Part shown: positions 26,501-39,600 of the stretch, piece by piece
Numbering within the stretch: position 1 is the stretch's first letter
Layout: each line of letters starts with the position of its first letter
Origin: Ascidia mentula
Taxonomy: Eukaryota > Chordata > Ascidiacea > Phlebobranchia > Ascidiidae
DNA length: 64,000 bases
Direction of reading: 5' to 3'
Assembly: GCA_947561715.1 (NCBI GenBank)
Contig: OX387198.1
Coordinates: 9,858,001-9,922,000, forward strand
Translations under genes and position numbers: made by a program
The notes under the pieces: model-generated
The model's database searches: none
What the model was told of the DNA's origin: nothing
What the model saw: the letters and a program-made list of their open reading frames with translations, nothing else

Positions 26501-27692
26501 CTTTAGAAACCATTTTTGTGGAACGGGAAATAAGGTTTTTGTGCCTGGGAGTTTACGCACCTCGCTACGAGAGAGAGGCATGTACTTGTATACAAGCATT
26601 CACCATCGAAGGCCCCTGTTTATTTGACGAGAAGATTAGGTTTATAGATCCGTGATCTCTGTTTTGGTTCGTCGCTCGCGAAAGCATTATACACGGGCTT
26701 CGACTAGCTTGCGACTCAAACGCGCGTTGCTACGGTAACATCGCATCCTATAACGGTAACGACGTCCTTTGTGCCTGGGAAGTTTTTGATTAAATTACCA
26801 GATCATGCTATTTCCGCTCTTTGGCTGTAATCCGGCGCGGCATTACGAGCAATCACCTGGCGTCGAAATAATGCCGTAATTCCTGCGAACCACCTGTAAT
26901 GAGAGAGCGGGCCTTTTGTCGACCTTGCATGCTCACAGACTCTTTCTCGTACCAAGGCGACTCTCCTTTGTCGCATTAAGTAAACGTCGCGATTCGCATC
27001 AGTGCAGTTCCCTGGGCCTCGCGTTCTCGGACATAGGATTCTGGTTCGGCCGCCGCCTTGGCGAGACGAACGTAAACCCTAGAGCAGCCGTGCATCAAAA
27101 TTGTCAGCAATCGAAATGTGGCAAAGTTATGCAAATTACGCCTGAATTTTTGGACCACATACAGGCTTCAAAGCATTCCCAATAGGACATTGTTATCCTA
27201 GGGTAACTTTCGTTGGCTATGTCGCTTCATTGAAGGTGCACAGCAAGACTCATTTGAGTTATACCTTGGGACGGCTTCCTGATCATTTAACAATTCCACC
27301 ACAACACGATTAGACATAGAGCGCGAAGGCTTTTGCTGCGCCGACCTTCTATCAACAACAAGACCCTCAGTTTATTTGAGTGGGGCCCCCTGCTCGTTTC
27401 CTCCGCACTCCATTAACCCACAGTTTTACTGCGATGGTATAAAATATGACGTCGGTGGCTAAATTTGCCATATTATACGACTTGTTGATGGATTTGGATT
27501 TTCCAAAGTCTATGTGTGGATTCGTCTCTGTCATAGGCCGAGTGTGTTTTGTTTGCTTTGCAATTTCCCTCCGCACACAAAACTTTCACGACTCAACAGT
27601 TGCTCTTTATGGTGGTTAAATGATATCATCATTCTGTGTTATCAAAGCTCACCTTCGTGTTCCTCGCGCATCATCGCTTTTTATGGTTGCAG
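20556..27692 (+). other. Long GC/CpG-rich putative intron 1 of ADAMTS16/18
   Basis: About 7 kb without any recognised coding exon, mobile element or tandem repeat. CG dinucleotides are frequent. Long open frames occur on both strands (22145-22669 plus; 24676-25182 plus; 24795-25331 minus), but they overlap antisense and have no family motifs, so they look like chance frames in GC-rich DNA. Candidate regulatory words are an RFX X-box-like site at 26726-26739 and a TTACGTAA at 24287-24294. Confidence 0.5.
26726..26739 (+). promoter_or_regulatory. RFX X-box-like palindrome
   Basis: GTTGCTACGGTAAC fits the X-box form GTNRCY-N2-RGYAAC. It lies in the putative first intron of the ADAMTS gene. Sequence match only. 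Confidence 0.35.
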
Positions 27693-30600
27693 ATTTCCAA
27701 ATAGTGGTTCCCTCTGTAGTCGATGAAAGGGGGATCCACAAAAGCCACGAGGTTCGTCATCGCCGTAGCAGTCGGATGCGACGGGACACAGCCGAGGAAG
27801 TCATCCGCCAGGAGGAATCCGGACTTCGCTACGGAGTCAACGGTTTCGGAGAGAATTTTCTGGTGCACTTGGAGCCGAACAGAGCGCTGATCGCTCCGGG
27901 ATTCACTGTGCGAAGGATGAAACGTAATGCACCGGAAGAGCCGCCTACGCTCCGGGAAGAGGAACAGGGAAGCGATAAGTTGGGATGCCACTACCACGGA
28001 AGATTGGAGTCCCATGATGGCGCAATGGCCGCCGTGAGCACATGTGAAGGACTGGTAAGTTCTCAAAACACACCAGCGTTAAGTGGTAGCAATATTGACT
28101 TCCAAATCCTTGGTAAGACTTGGCTTTGGCTACGGATCGTTTACCGCCGCGTTTCAATCAATTTTGCTCTTGTGTTCGGCTGTTGTAACGGTTCACCTTT
28201 CGACAGCTTCAATCGCTTAACGGGCTTTGCACACCGGCGCGCTGTCTGGAAAGAAGCAATCGCCCTGGCGTAAAGCGCACCCTTCCGCGCGACGCTAATT
28301 TGCACTCGAGTATTGTTACGCGCTCCAGGGCACTTTGAAATCACTGAAATCGAAGCAGGCGAGAAATTGCGCGTGGAGCAGAGGATTTCGTCTGGCGTCG
28401 TCGGCCTAATTCCAACCCCTCGCACCACGCCCGTCAATCACTAGCCGGAAAAATTAACGCTTTACGATTGGATACGGTCGGTAGTGTACACGTTGGCGGT
28501 AACGCCTGGGGGATTGAAGTAATTCAGAGAACACAATCTGGTTGAATAAACTTGGCCTCAAGACTATTTGGTTTTCCCATTGTGATGGCCCGTCCGCAAT
28601 CAACAGTCCCTTTGTTGTTCTATAAATAATCTTCCGCGTGTTCGCCCCTGCGTTGTTATTCTTCCGTCCAAAGCCTTGTGTGGAGCATAACCGGGAGACT
28701 GCGGACGTGCTTTTGTGTCTACTCCGCGATGTTTACGTTATTACGTTTTTCCAATTATACCTGTCTTTGAAGTTCCCCTCAAAATCCACAACAGTTCGTG
28801 CAACCAAAGTTTACCCAACATTTGAACGTATCCATGGGTATTAGTAGACCAAAGAAAGACTCCATTGTGGACGTATTATCTGCATCTACATCAATACTTG
28901 TTTGGACATCGATTTTTTTGCTGCCCTGCGCTGGACAAGCGCATTGGCTCGTTGAAGAGCAATCGGGCTCATGTAGCGTCACTTGACACGAGCACGTGGT
29001 GCAGCAAAGGGCATCGGCATTACGTAATGACTTCTAGGGTGCAATGAGTAGAATCGGCCTCTCTTCGTCGGTTTCGCTTCCCCGGCTAAGCCAGGTCGAT
29101 ACGGTGCGCGGACGTTAGTGCTTGAATGTTTGATTGACGAAGCGGCCTTGTTTGAAAACGTGCTCGTCGATACAGTGGTTTACCGAGAACATTGGCGTCA
29201 AACATTGTCAAAGATGTGCACATGCCCACGATAAACATACCGCTAACAATTTACGTGTGAAAAGCACCTTCAATCCTGTTTCATTTACATTGTGAGTGTC
29301 AACAAATTAGTGTATCAGCATGAGTAATTTTTTTTGTGACTTTGAACATTACAGACATAAAACATAGGCATTTCACTTATTAATCCTAGTGCGATAGGCA
29401 ATTTAACTGCCTTAGGGGTCTTGTTATAACTTCCCTGTATTACATGAAGTACATAAAAGTTTGCGGGCCTCGGATATTTCCCCCCTTGTCTTCCTTTGTA
29501 AATCTGCGATGGCTTTTCGCTTGGCATTTACCCACCTTGGCGATAACTGAGCCAAGAGCAATCTGATTTTGCTCTGCCAATATCGTAAAGGGACTAAATC
29601 AGTTGCACTTTTGTGTTTGGGTGACGATGTTCGTGGCTTTACGAGCGCTCAGTCAAGGCCTATAGTTAAACGAGACCGTACCCCCCGGCGCGTTGACTAG
29701 AAATAAGCTGCCACAAAAGAGTCGATTCAAATGTGTTTGTTCAGTACGCGGTGAAAACGTTCGGCTGAAAAACAGATGAGGTCATGTTTTTCGATTACAT
29801 CTTCGCCGAATTTGCAACGCCCTGGGTTTAGCATTGAATGGATTTAGCACACGATCGTATAACTTGATACCTCATGACGAAATGCGGTGGGTGTGCACAT
29901 GTGCGACTGTACAGTGTACACGCTTTGACGCGCGTCTATTCTATGAGTGGCGGTCTTGGCAGCGCTGTTCCTGACCGCTGGAATGCCTGTGGATTGTTCA
30001 CATTTTCGTGGCGATCAAGGGGGGAATTTGCCGCCGATTTGAGGACTCAACGCTCAGTTTCCGGTGTGAATAGCACGTTTTTGGGCGTTGCCAAATGTGT
30101 GCCCTATTCGAATAAGGAATGTAGGACGCGCAAGGCTGCGTTGACCTATACAACGTCAAGTTAAATAACACTTTCTCTTTTACGAACAATGATTTTCGCT
30201 CGCAAATTGTTATGATGCCCATTGAAAGGTGACGAAGCAACAAGGTGGAAAATTTCAACGCCCTATCCGGATAACAATGTTAACCGCAACAGTGTCATAT
30301 ATGTACAGGGCCAGGCAGGAACATCTTTGAATGCGAAACTACTTTTGATTTGTGGTCGCCAGATACCGCACACACTTTGTTATCGGGAGGAAGTAAATTG
30401 CCAAATCCTTGCTTATGACTGACAGAGGCCTTAAGTCACCGATACAGCGCTGTTTATTTCCAAGTGGCCCACGTCGATCTTGCCAGGGCAGTAATTATAC
30501 CGTGACGCTTTAAAAGTCATGTAAAGTCAGTTAAACGCTGAGCGCTCACATCAAGATAACGCCTATTCAGTTTTAGTACTCTTGTGTGCTCTACCGCCAA

Positions 30601-33600
30601 ATCCACAAAGACAAATAAATGGCTTCGGAAATCAGTTGGAAGATCTTCGCTGGCTATCCAAAATAAATAGTGTCCGCGCTCGCGTTTTTCAGAGGTTAGG
30701 ACTGTAAGAATACTTTCTCAGCAACGCAATCGTACATCTGTATGCCGTTCGATTAAGCCTGTTGTTTTTGGTGATTATACGAACTCAACAATTATCCGAC
30801 GTCAGCTCGACGATTTTGTCTCAGAGATGCTTGTAATTGAATTCTAAACGCTGTTACTGATTCGTTCGGATTGTTATCTGCTCTTGTACGTCAGCGCTTA
30901 CCATGTTCAAATGTCAAATAAGCGATGGGAACTCAGCTGATTTGCGTTATTTGTGTAAATTATCCAACGAACTATTACGATTACTTTGCTTCGTTTATTA
31001 CGTAAGTTGCGCCGATGGATGTGAGTCTGGCAATTCCGCCTTCCCGAATGCGCCATGCTGATAGTTTCCGGTCTGCGTCGACTTTTGTTTGCCAAGTCAA
31101 ATATTTACAGCCAACGGGAAAGTCGATGGGCCACGCGGCGATCGCACACTTTCACAACAATGGACTGCTGTCATGGCTTGGAAAGCGCAATACGACTTAC
31201 GAGTTATGAGCTGGATCCCTCGTCATAACCAACAGCGACCTTTCTGCATGAAAACCCCGACGTGTGAAAGGGATTTGCAGACATTAGCCGCGCCCTTATC
31301 GCAATGAAATAAACCATATAATCAGACAAATTAATTCGGCGATTTCGCGGATTCTACGTCACAGCTTCCGATGGCCAATTACCCACTACGTCACAATTGT
31401 TGCGTCTTTGCGTTGGGCCGACGACCTTTTTTACACTTTTTATGACAATGGGCCCCTGGGCGCGTTTTCTATTTAGTTCAGAATCTTTGATGTCTTTGTT
31501 TGGCAGCAAATTAGGGATCTGGTACATTGGGCGAAGGAAACACCTGGACCGCCCGCCTGTAAGCTTAGGTTGAGCACTTTGATCGAGTTTCAACCAGTTT
31601 TCCGACAACAACAAAAAATAGTATTTTGTTCGCTTGAATTCCCGACAAAAGCTTGTCAGAGGAAAAGCAGCGCATAACATTAATAAGTACAAACCGTATA
31701 GTGGTTAGCCGGAGTGATTCGGAAACGCAATGTTTTTGTTCATTTGTGGCTGATTTCTCACCCAGATAGTAAAGATCAATTTTGCTCGCAGACGGGCCTC
31801 CTCCGTACAGAAGAAGACGACTTTATTTTGGAGCCTGCTCCCATCCACGTCAACCACTCCTTCCCATCTCCCCAGCATCCCCACGTACTCTACAAGCGCC
31901 GACATTTGGACGGAGGCAAACACCGTCTTCATTACTGCGGAAAAAAGCGTCGACGTAAGTTCATCTCTCTTGCTTGCATATAAACACCAATTAATGGCCA
32001 CTTACTCAGGGTGGCATGTTTGTTTACGATACCACAATGTTGATACAATGCAGCGTAACAGACGGGTAATTTATCGACGCAGGTGACTCTATTAACACAC
32101 TGGCAAACGTCGTAATAAGGTCAACAAACACGTGGGGGTAAACAAAGACATCTCACCCGGGTTAAACTCGCAAGTTTGTTGACCGTCGAAGGGTTTAATT
32201 GTGGTGCATTAAGTGCTTGGCAATTTGCTACACTTTCCTCGCTGTTACTGCGTTGGCAAATTGGAAGATTGCTGGTGGTCGAACGGAGTCCGCGCGAATA
32301 GGTTATTACGATCTCGCCTGCCGCGAACTCGGGGCAACAATTATACCTCTTTAGCATAGAGCGCAAGACAACGCTGGTCGCAATTAAAAGTCACATTTTA
32401 GGAACCAGGTCCGTAATTGCGTCACACTTTCCCGGCGCAGCTAACACAAGTGTGCAATTACAGAGGCTTGGCAGCGCATTCGGGGCGCTTGTTAAAGAAG
32501 ATCTTCGCATGGGGAGTGCTTCACTCTAGCCGCTGATCAGGATATTAATAAGCTCATGTAATAGGCCTGTGATTCGGAAGCAATTGCCCAGTGAGTAATT
32601 ATGCGTTCGCGAGCGCAATTCACTTTCTTCCCATGTGACCGCCCAGCGCTCTGGTTGGGTGTCAAAACGTCAAGTAGATAATTGCGCAAGGGCCCAGGGT
32701 CGCCGCTTAGAAAGGGCGAATTTTCACAGGTCTGTCAAGTGGTTTACTCTTGCTTTCATGTAGTCTTTTCCCCGTAGCGGATTTTCGGACTCAAGACATT
32801 GTTGTTTCCTACATGAAAACCAAGGTCAGAATACCCCGAAGTCCATTATTTGAGAATTTACCCAACAGCCGTCTCACGGCGATCCAATCTCTCCTGTTCC
32901 TTTGTGCATCTGCTTGTCGCCAAGCCACGCGTCCCTTTATCTAGAGTCATGTTTTTTCGCATTCCCACGAGCCACAAGTCAACAAGGTTGACGTAATGAC
33001 TTTGTTTTGCTTGACTGGTTCCACCCCATGTAACACGTAGACGGTTCAAAACCGCATGAGTCAGATGTACGTTGATCAGGTGAAACTAGCTTCGTGACCG
33101 CGTTCAAACCCTCCCTCTGTCGTTTTGTTACATTCCCACGTGTACGCGTCGCATTTGGAACTATTCCAAGCAATAACCAATCCACGGTTCTTATCGCAAC
33201 CATGGCAAAGGTATGTGGGTTTTGCTCTTTGCTCTCGACATTTCGATTTCGGACAATTATGGCCCGACATGTTCGATTACGCCCACCGCTCGCGTCCGGC
33301 CGACTCTAAAAACACAACTCGCGATGCACAAATGCACATCCACGTTTCCCGGTGACCTGCGCAGTCTCTCCGCCCACCATATACGTGACTTGGCAATGGG
33401 ACATCGTCGCTGATGTCATCCCGCCGACGCTGTGTGCGCGACACTCCTGGCAAAAACCATTTTCTCTTAGGTAATTCATTAAACATTTACATGCGTGCTG
33501 CATTCCTCATGAGCCTGATGAGGTAGTCTACAATCGACGGGGCTTGTTTTGTGAAAGCATCGGGACGTAACGAGATACTGTTGCGGCGTGGTCCCTTTGT

Positions 33601-36600
33601 GCGTTATTCGCGTCAACAGGTCCGAGTTTTGGTCAAACCGAGTGATTAACTGGCCGCCCACGTGGGGTATTTGTGTTTGGTAACTGGAGTCTAACTGGAA
33701 GAGAAGTTGGAACACAGCCAGTTACGTAATTAGTCGGGAATCATCACCTGAATGCGTACGATGGATAGTTTTCGAGTCACCTGGTGATGATAAATGGTCT
33801 TTTGTACGACCTCACATTTCGGTTCGAACGTAATCGTGTATTTTACTTTCGATCACGTCATGCCCTCAGCGTTCTAGCAAAGGTTTCTCGGAGAAGCCTC
33901 CGCGTCCTTGAACAAAACCCCAACTTTGGATGTAATCAAGGCAACAACGACTTATGGCAACCCTTCCGACAAACAAGCGTTTTGTTTTGTGACTGGCAAT
34001 ATTGTTTCCCTCGCGACGTCGAGCAGTGGCTAAAGGCCGCGCCCCTTCGGAGCAAGCGAAGACCGACCATGTCCGCCGTTCGTAAACTGAGGGACTGCGC
34101 ACAATAAGACCGAGTACATCTAGTACTCGCTTAAGTGCCATTGAAGCCCCTTGGGTCGCAGGCAGGGCCGTTTTGTTACGAAAACTCTTCGGGCCGGAAG
34201 CTCCTTCTGCCCTTTTCACCCACTTTGTGCATTGCTCCCTTTGCGAGGAACAAACGCGCGTGAAATTACGTCACCATTGATGGCGGTGGTTAATTACGTC
34301 ATGGCGCTAACGGTGGCCTTGGAGAAGAAGGTGGGGTGCGCGAATGATTATTATCCGATTAAAAATTGAACTGTTGGGCGTGTTGATCTAATTTTACGTA
34401 GCTCCTATTTTTAAAAGCTCTGTCACCACCACCTTCTTCATTCAATACATAATCTCATTTTTCGTCGGGTCATAAATAACGCATTAAAAATCTATTCGGT
34501 CCCGTGCTTTAGGGTTTGCTTGGTAGATATCCTGTTGGAGTTCGTGAAGTGTTGATCTTGTTTTCGCAACGAAGCCCAATACTGTTGCAGAGATCCCGAA
34601 AGTTTAGGACAAATAGTCCTTATTGGAAAGGCTGTTTTATCCTAAGTGCTCGACTCGGAGATTTTCGACGATATGCGCGCCACAAATCCCACCTTGAGCG
34701 CGCGATGTCGTCGATCTTTAAGACCAACGTAAAGGCATTGTGTTCCGGGGCATATCATGTGTGACAATGAATCTCGTCCCGCGCGTCACAATAGGGCTCA
34801 AGTAAACGTTGCCAGGACAACGGATTTGCTTTCAGATCCGTTTTTGCCTTAAGCTCATACCACCACAAGGCAATAACCAGCAGGGCTTCGCTTTGTGTGG
34901 GGTCTTCGCATGCTCGCCTATAATTCATTTTCCCGCCTGGATAGTCACGAGGCAAAGGGTCGCATTATTTATCGATTGACTATAGTTTACTGCAGTCGGC
35001 TTAGCGCTGCTTCCAAAAAAGATTGCTTTAGATCATCTCGGTGATAACAAGAACTACGCATATGGGTTTCGGTTCAAGCCGATTAGCGTTACGGATATTT
35101 CCACCGCGATTCTGGCTAAAAAGACAATACCGGCGGCCGGGAGCTGTTTTGTGGTTTGGCGTGATCTTGAAAAGCAAGAAAAATCGTGTGCCATCCTTCA
35201 CTTGAATGCGGCCTTCAGTGTTCCTTAGATCTCAAACAAAAGTCAAAACTCGCGCCTCGGGGTCTTCATCCTGCCGCGAATGGAGGGGATTAGGTTGCAT
35301 ACACAAGTCGTAGCTCATTCGCCGTTTGGGCCTGTGGGAAAGCGGCGTAAACAATAACGGAAGCCGCGCAGTAATTCCCGCGCCCGTTGACTTTCCGCTC
35401 TTGTTGTTACCCCAGCGGAAATCCCAGTTAGTCCCCAGCCTGGCCGGGGCCATTGTCGTTGCCGCGCCCCAAGCGTGTCCAGCGGCCGATTTTGTGCATT
35501 ACGACTGTCGGTAGATATCCAGCAGCAATATCACACACGCGATATGCGCGGAGAAAGTGCTCAGTGCGTGAAACCAAATCGGGGCGCATCAAGCTTTATG
35601 AGACACTCATTGATGTTAGCGGAATCCGTTCCAGCAAGGAAGAAGGGTTTGGCGTCCATCCGCAAGCGTGACAACTTGAAAGAGTGGAGTTAGAATTTCA
35701 CTTCATTGCAGATTTAATTTCACGACGCTGTATCTCGCATGAAATTCGTCCGCCATGAGTCACACATACATGTACATCTCGTAGTTGTTAAAATCCGGTT
35801 GCAGAATTTAATGGCACATTTAACCACTTAATACATTACAAAGCACAGTAAAATGGTTACTTTAGTTAAATATAGATTATTAACATAATATTCTATCGCA
35901 GATCCCGTCCGCATCCCCAAATCCTCCGAACCAAAGTTGATGAAACTGCTCTCCAATGGCGAAATCGAGCTTGAGGAGAGGGAAGCGGAGCGAGAAGAGG
36001 ACTTCGATGTCCAGTCTGAGTCCCAAGTCTCGCGAAGCCGCAGGTCGGCTGACCGAGTCGTTCGCAGTGCTGGTAACGACCTGAACCGTATTGCGAGTCC
36101 GTTCAAACGACAACGCCCGTCGGACAAGAATGTGGAGACCCTCGTAGTAGCCGACAGAGATATGATCCGCAACCACGAGCGTGATCATCGTGACATCACG
36201 ACCTACGTTCTCACGGTCATGAACATGGTAAGTGCGGCAGATGTTACTCTGCGAATCCCGGCGATAAAATGTAGGGTTAAAAATTAGGGCAAGAGTCTCC
36301 CGGCAAGAAAATGTAGGGTTAGAAATTCGGGCGAGGACCTCCTTGCAAGAAATCCAAACGTGTCGACGTAAATCGCTCTGCCCCACTTGTTGGTTTACTG
36401 TAAGCATCGATACCGGGTATCAGTTGACGCCGGACTCGGTCGACCGTCGGAAACTTGCCAGTAACAAGTTTTGTGGCGTCTTTACCCCTGTTCGTTCGTT
36501 TACCCAACTCGTTACAACTTAATCAGTCCTCAACACGCATTGGGTCTTATAGTGATAGGTAATCGAACATGGGACCACCGGCTTAGGAATCCCTACATGC

Positions 36601-39600
36601 GTTTTCACACGGAACGGGGGTCGTGATAGCACCTTTGTTCCCGTCCTTCCTGTGTCACCACTATAACACGCAAATTCTGCACGATTCGTGCAGCGACTGT
36701 GCGCTTCGACGCTCTTGAATATGACGCACCCGAGCCGATGCTGTCATAACATATTCGCGCCTGCTTCAGTTCGCTTTTTGTTTGAATACGTCGACTCGCT
36801 TTGATCTCGCTTCAGTGAAAAATAATCGCGGCGGTGTTCTATTGAAATAACAAACAACATTGCGGGCCGCACATAGCGCTTAGCAGACGCCGCGAAGTTG
36901 TGTAGATGATGACGTAATGCATTACGACGTGTTGTTGCTTGATGCATCCGTGCTCGGAGACGCGCAGGAGCCCGTCGAGAATTTAGCGTGAAATTTCGAG
37001 TTGATGGATTCGGCCCATAGACGGTTGTTTTGCTTTGCGGCGCAAACAGCAGTTATTGGATTTTTGTTTAGTCTCGCAGGAACTCGCGGGCGCGGCGTTG
37101 GCCGACCATCGCGAGTTGCAACTTGTAAAGCGATCTCCTCGCGGGCAATTTGGATTTTCTCTCCCGTGGATATTGAGGTAGCAAACTGCGAAACTGATCG
37201 GGTGCTTTCGAACAAACAATGAGGCAGCCATGCATGGTGACTGTGTGTTGACAGGTTAAGACTGCAATTAGTGCCTCAAGGGAAACGAAAACAAACGGCG
37301 TACATTGATCTTCGGCATACGAAAACATTATGACGTAATTTTCAGGTGAAATGTGTACGCGCTTCACAAAACATGTGCAAATCCGCGTTCAGTTGCTGCA
37401 ACGTTCCTCGCACAAAAAGCGCAGGACGACAGCATTTATCGCGGTTGTCATAAATCTTGCTACCCCTTTAAGCAAAGTGCGGCTCGAAAGGCGCAAAGGG
37501 CCATTGTGCGAACCATTAGAACACAACAGGGGCTTGAGGTCGCGCTAGAAAACGACCCGAAGCTGCACGATCTGAGGCTGGGCGCAATGCGAAGCGGATG
37601 CGAGATGTTTAAATACTGGATCCCGATACCCTCTGTGTAAACATTAGTGTTGTCGTAACCTTGAAAGCAGCGGCTTTGCGACTAACCAAATACAATCTTT
37701 GCTTTCAACCGGCGGCGAAGACAAATGTACGAGAAATGTATAGGCTCGCTCGAACTTTGAACGATCAAAAGCACGGCTGAAAAACCTATCATGTCTGAGG
37801 CTGGCACGCCTTTTTCCGGCCAGTCTTTGCCGATTATAAGCTACAAAGGCCAATGATTTACGGGAATTTGCTTTCAACGATTGAAACTGTGGGTCGTATC
37901 GGGACGTGCTCGGGTCGCAGCCGATAGCAAAACTTTGACATTTAGCTGCAAGCAAACGGCGCCTCGATGAGCCAAGTTCATACCGTGTTATGTAAAACAA
38001 AACAAAGCGGCTCGGTGACTGCCTATAACCAACCAACCCACATGACTTAATAGATGCTTGACATTTAATCTATAATAAGGTCAGCGCCACTTTAACAGGG
38101 CGGGAGATTATTGTAGGTCATTCGGGTTTTGCGTCAACATCATGCTTTACCACTTTCAGAAACGCATTGCAAACCATAAACGCGTCACTCTTTTCGGACA
38201 TGTTTTCCTGATCCAGGTCGTCAGTGACGTCGGAAAAATCTGTGCAACAAGAAACTAAACATTGTTTTTTTCTTCTTTACATGTTTTCGCTTCGTCGCCG
38301 ACGTGAACTCGACGCCATCTTAACAACACGTTCAGGTATCTGGTCTGTTTTCTGATCGATCCCTCGACGGCCAAGTCAATGTTGTCCTGGTGGGGTTGAT
38401 GCTCATGGAGGATAACGAGGTTCGTCGTACGGTGTTTCACAAAAAATTTTGCTGACCTTAAACGATCTATTTCCGAGCATAATCGTAAAACTTGTACAGA
38501 AAATCAAAGTCCGTTTCAAGTATCGCCGTGCCAACATAAACAAATATGAGATACGACCATAGAAACAATAAATATGTTTACCACTTATATTATACACATG
38601 ACCCAATGCAGCTATATTGAGAATAAAGCCCTTATGGTTGATCACACCATTCTTAACGGTTTAGCGCCGGGCAATTGCGCGTATAACCGGCGTTTTAACG
38701 TCCGACGCGTGGCGGATAGGCCGCTTAAGTGTCGGGACGCGCCTATGATGAGCCGGCGCAAATGGTCTTGGCCTTTCAAATGTAAACCGCGTCTTAAGCC
38801 CTAAAACGCGACCAGAAATCCACAACACGTGACCGATGACGTTATAAATTTGGATCTACTTGTCTACATAAAGGCCGCAGAACCAGACAGGTGGGATAAT
38901 ATTTGCTGCTCGGCCACGCCGGGTTCTTGGATTTGGAATTCGGTGATTGCCCGCTTGACACGGCGATTAGCGACAACCGCAAACACTCGAGTCGCTCGCA
39001 GCGTTGTCGCGAGCACGCATAATTAGCGCATTGTCACCGAACAATCGCCGATTGTGCGCTTGTCTTGCAGCTTATTCGAGTAAATATTAACTCGATATTT
39101 GCTCGCATGAAGGTCTCATACGAACGGAGATGGTATCATATCTCTGCGGGGGACGGTGGGGCCGATTACCGCGAGGAGAATTGTCCACACGCAGATTATA
39201 TTCGATTCTCTCCTTTTCTTTAATGTGGTTTTCAGTGTGACACCGGAAACTCCTAGCAAATAAACAACACCTTTAAGTTATTTCAAACCCTCGCGTATGT
39301 TTGGGTGTATAAGATTGAAAATCCTGTTTTATTTTTTAGAATCTTGATTTGAAGCACAAAGCGGACGTATCGTTGAACAATTTTTGTCGGTGGCAAACAG
39401 GCCTCAACTACACCAACGGCAGACGTCCAGACCATTCGGTCTTGCTAACCGGAATCGACATTTGCGTGAATAAGAACAGTCCCTGTGAGACCTTAGGTAA
39501 GTCTAGTCGTCCTAATGGATATAGCATTGTAAAGAGATCTGATCTTCTACCCATTAACGGTAAATCGAATAACGGCGCTCTGGCCTTAGGTGCGCTTCAA

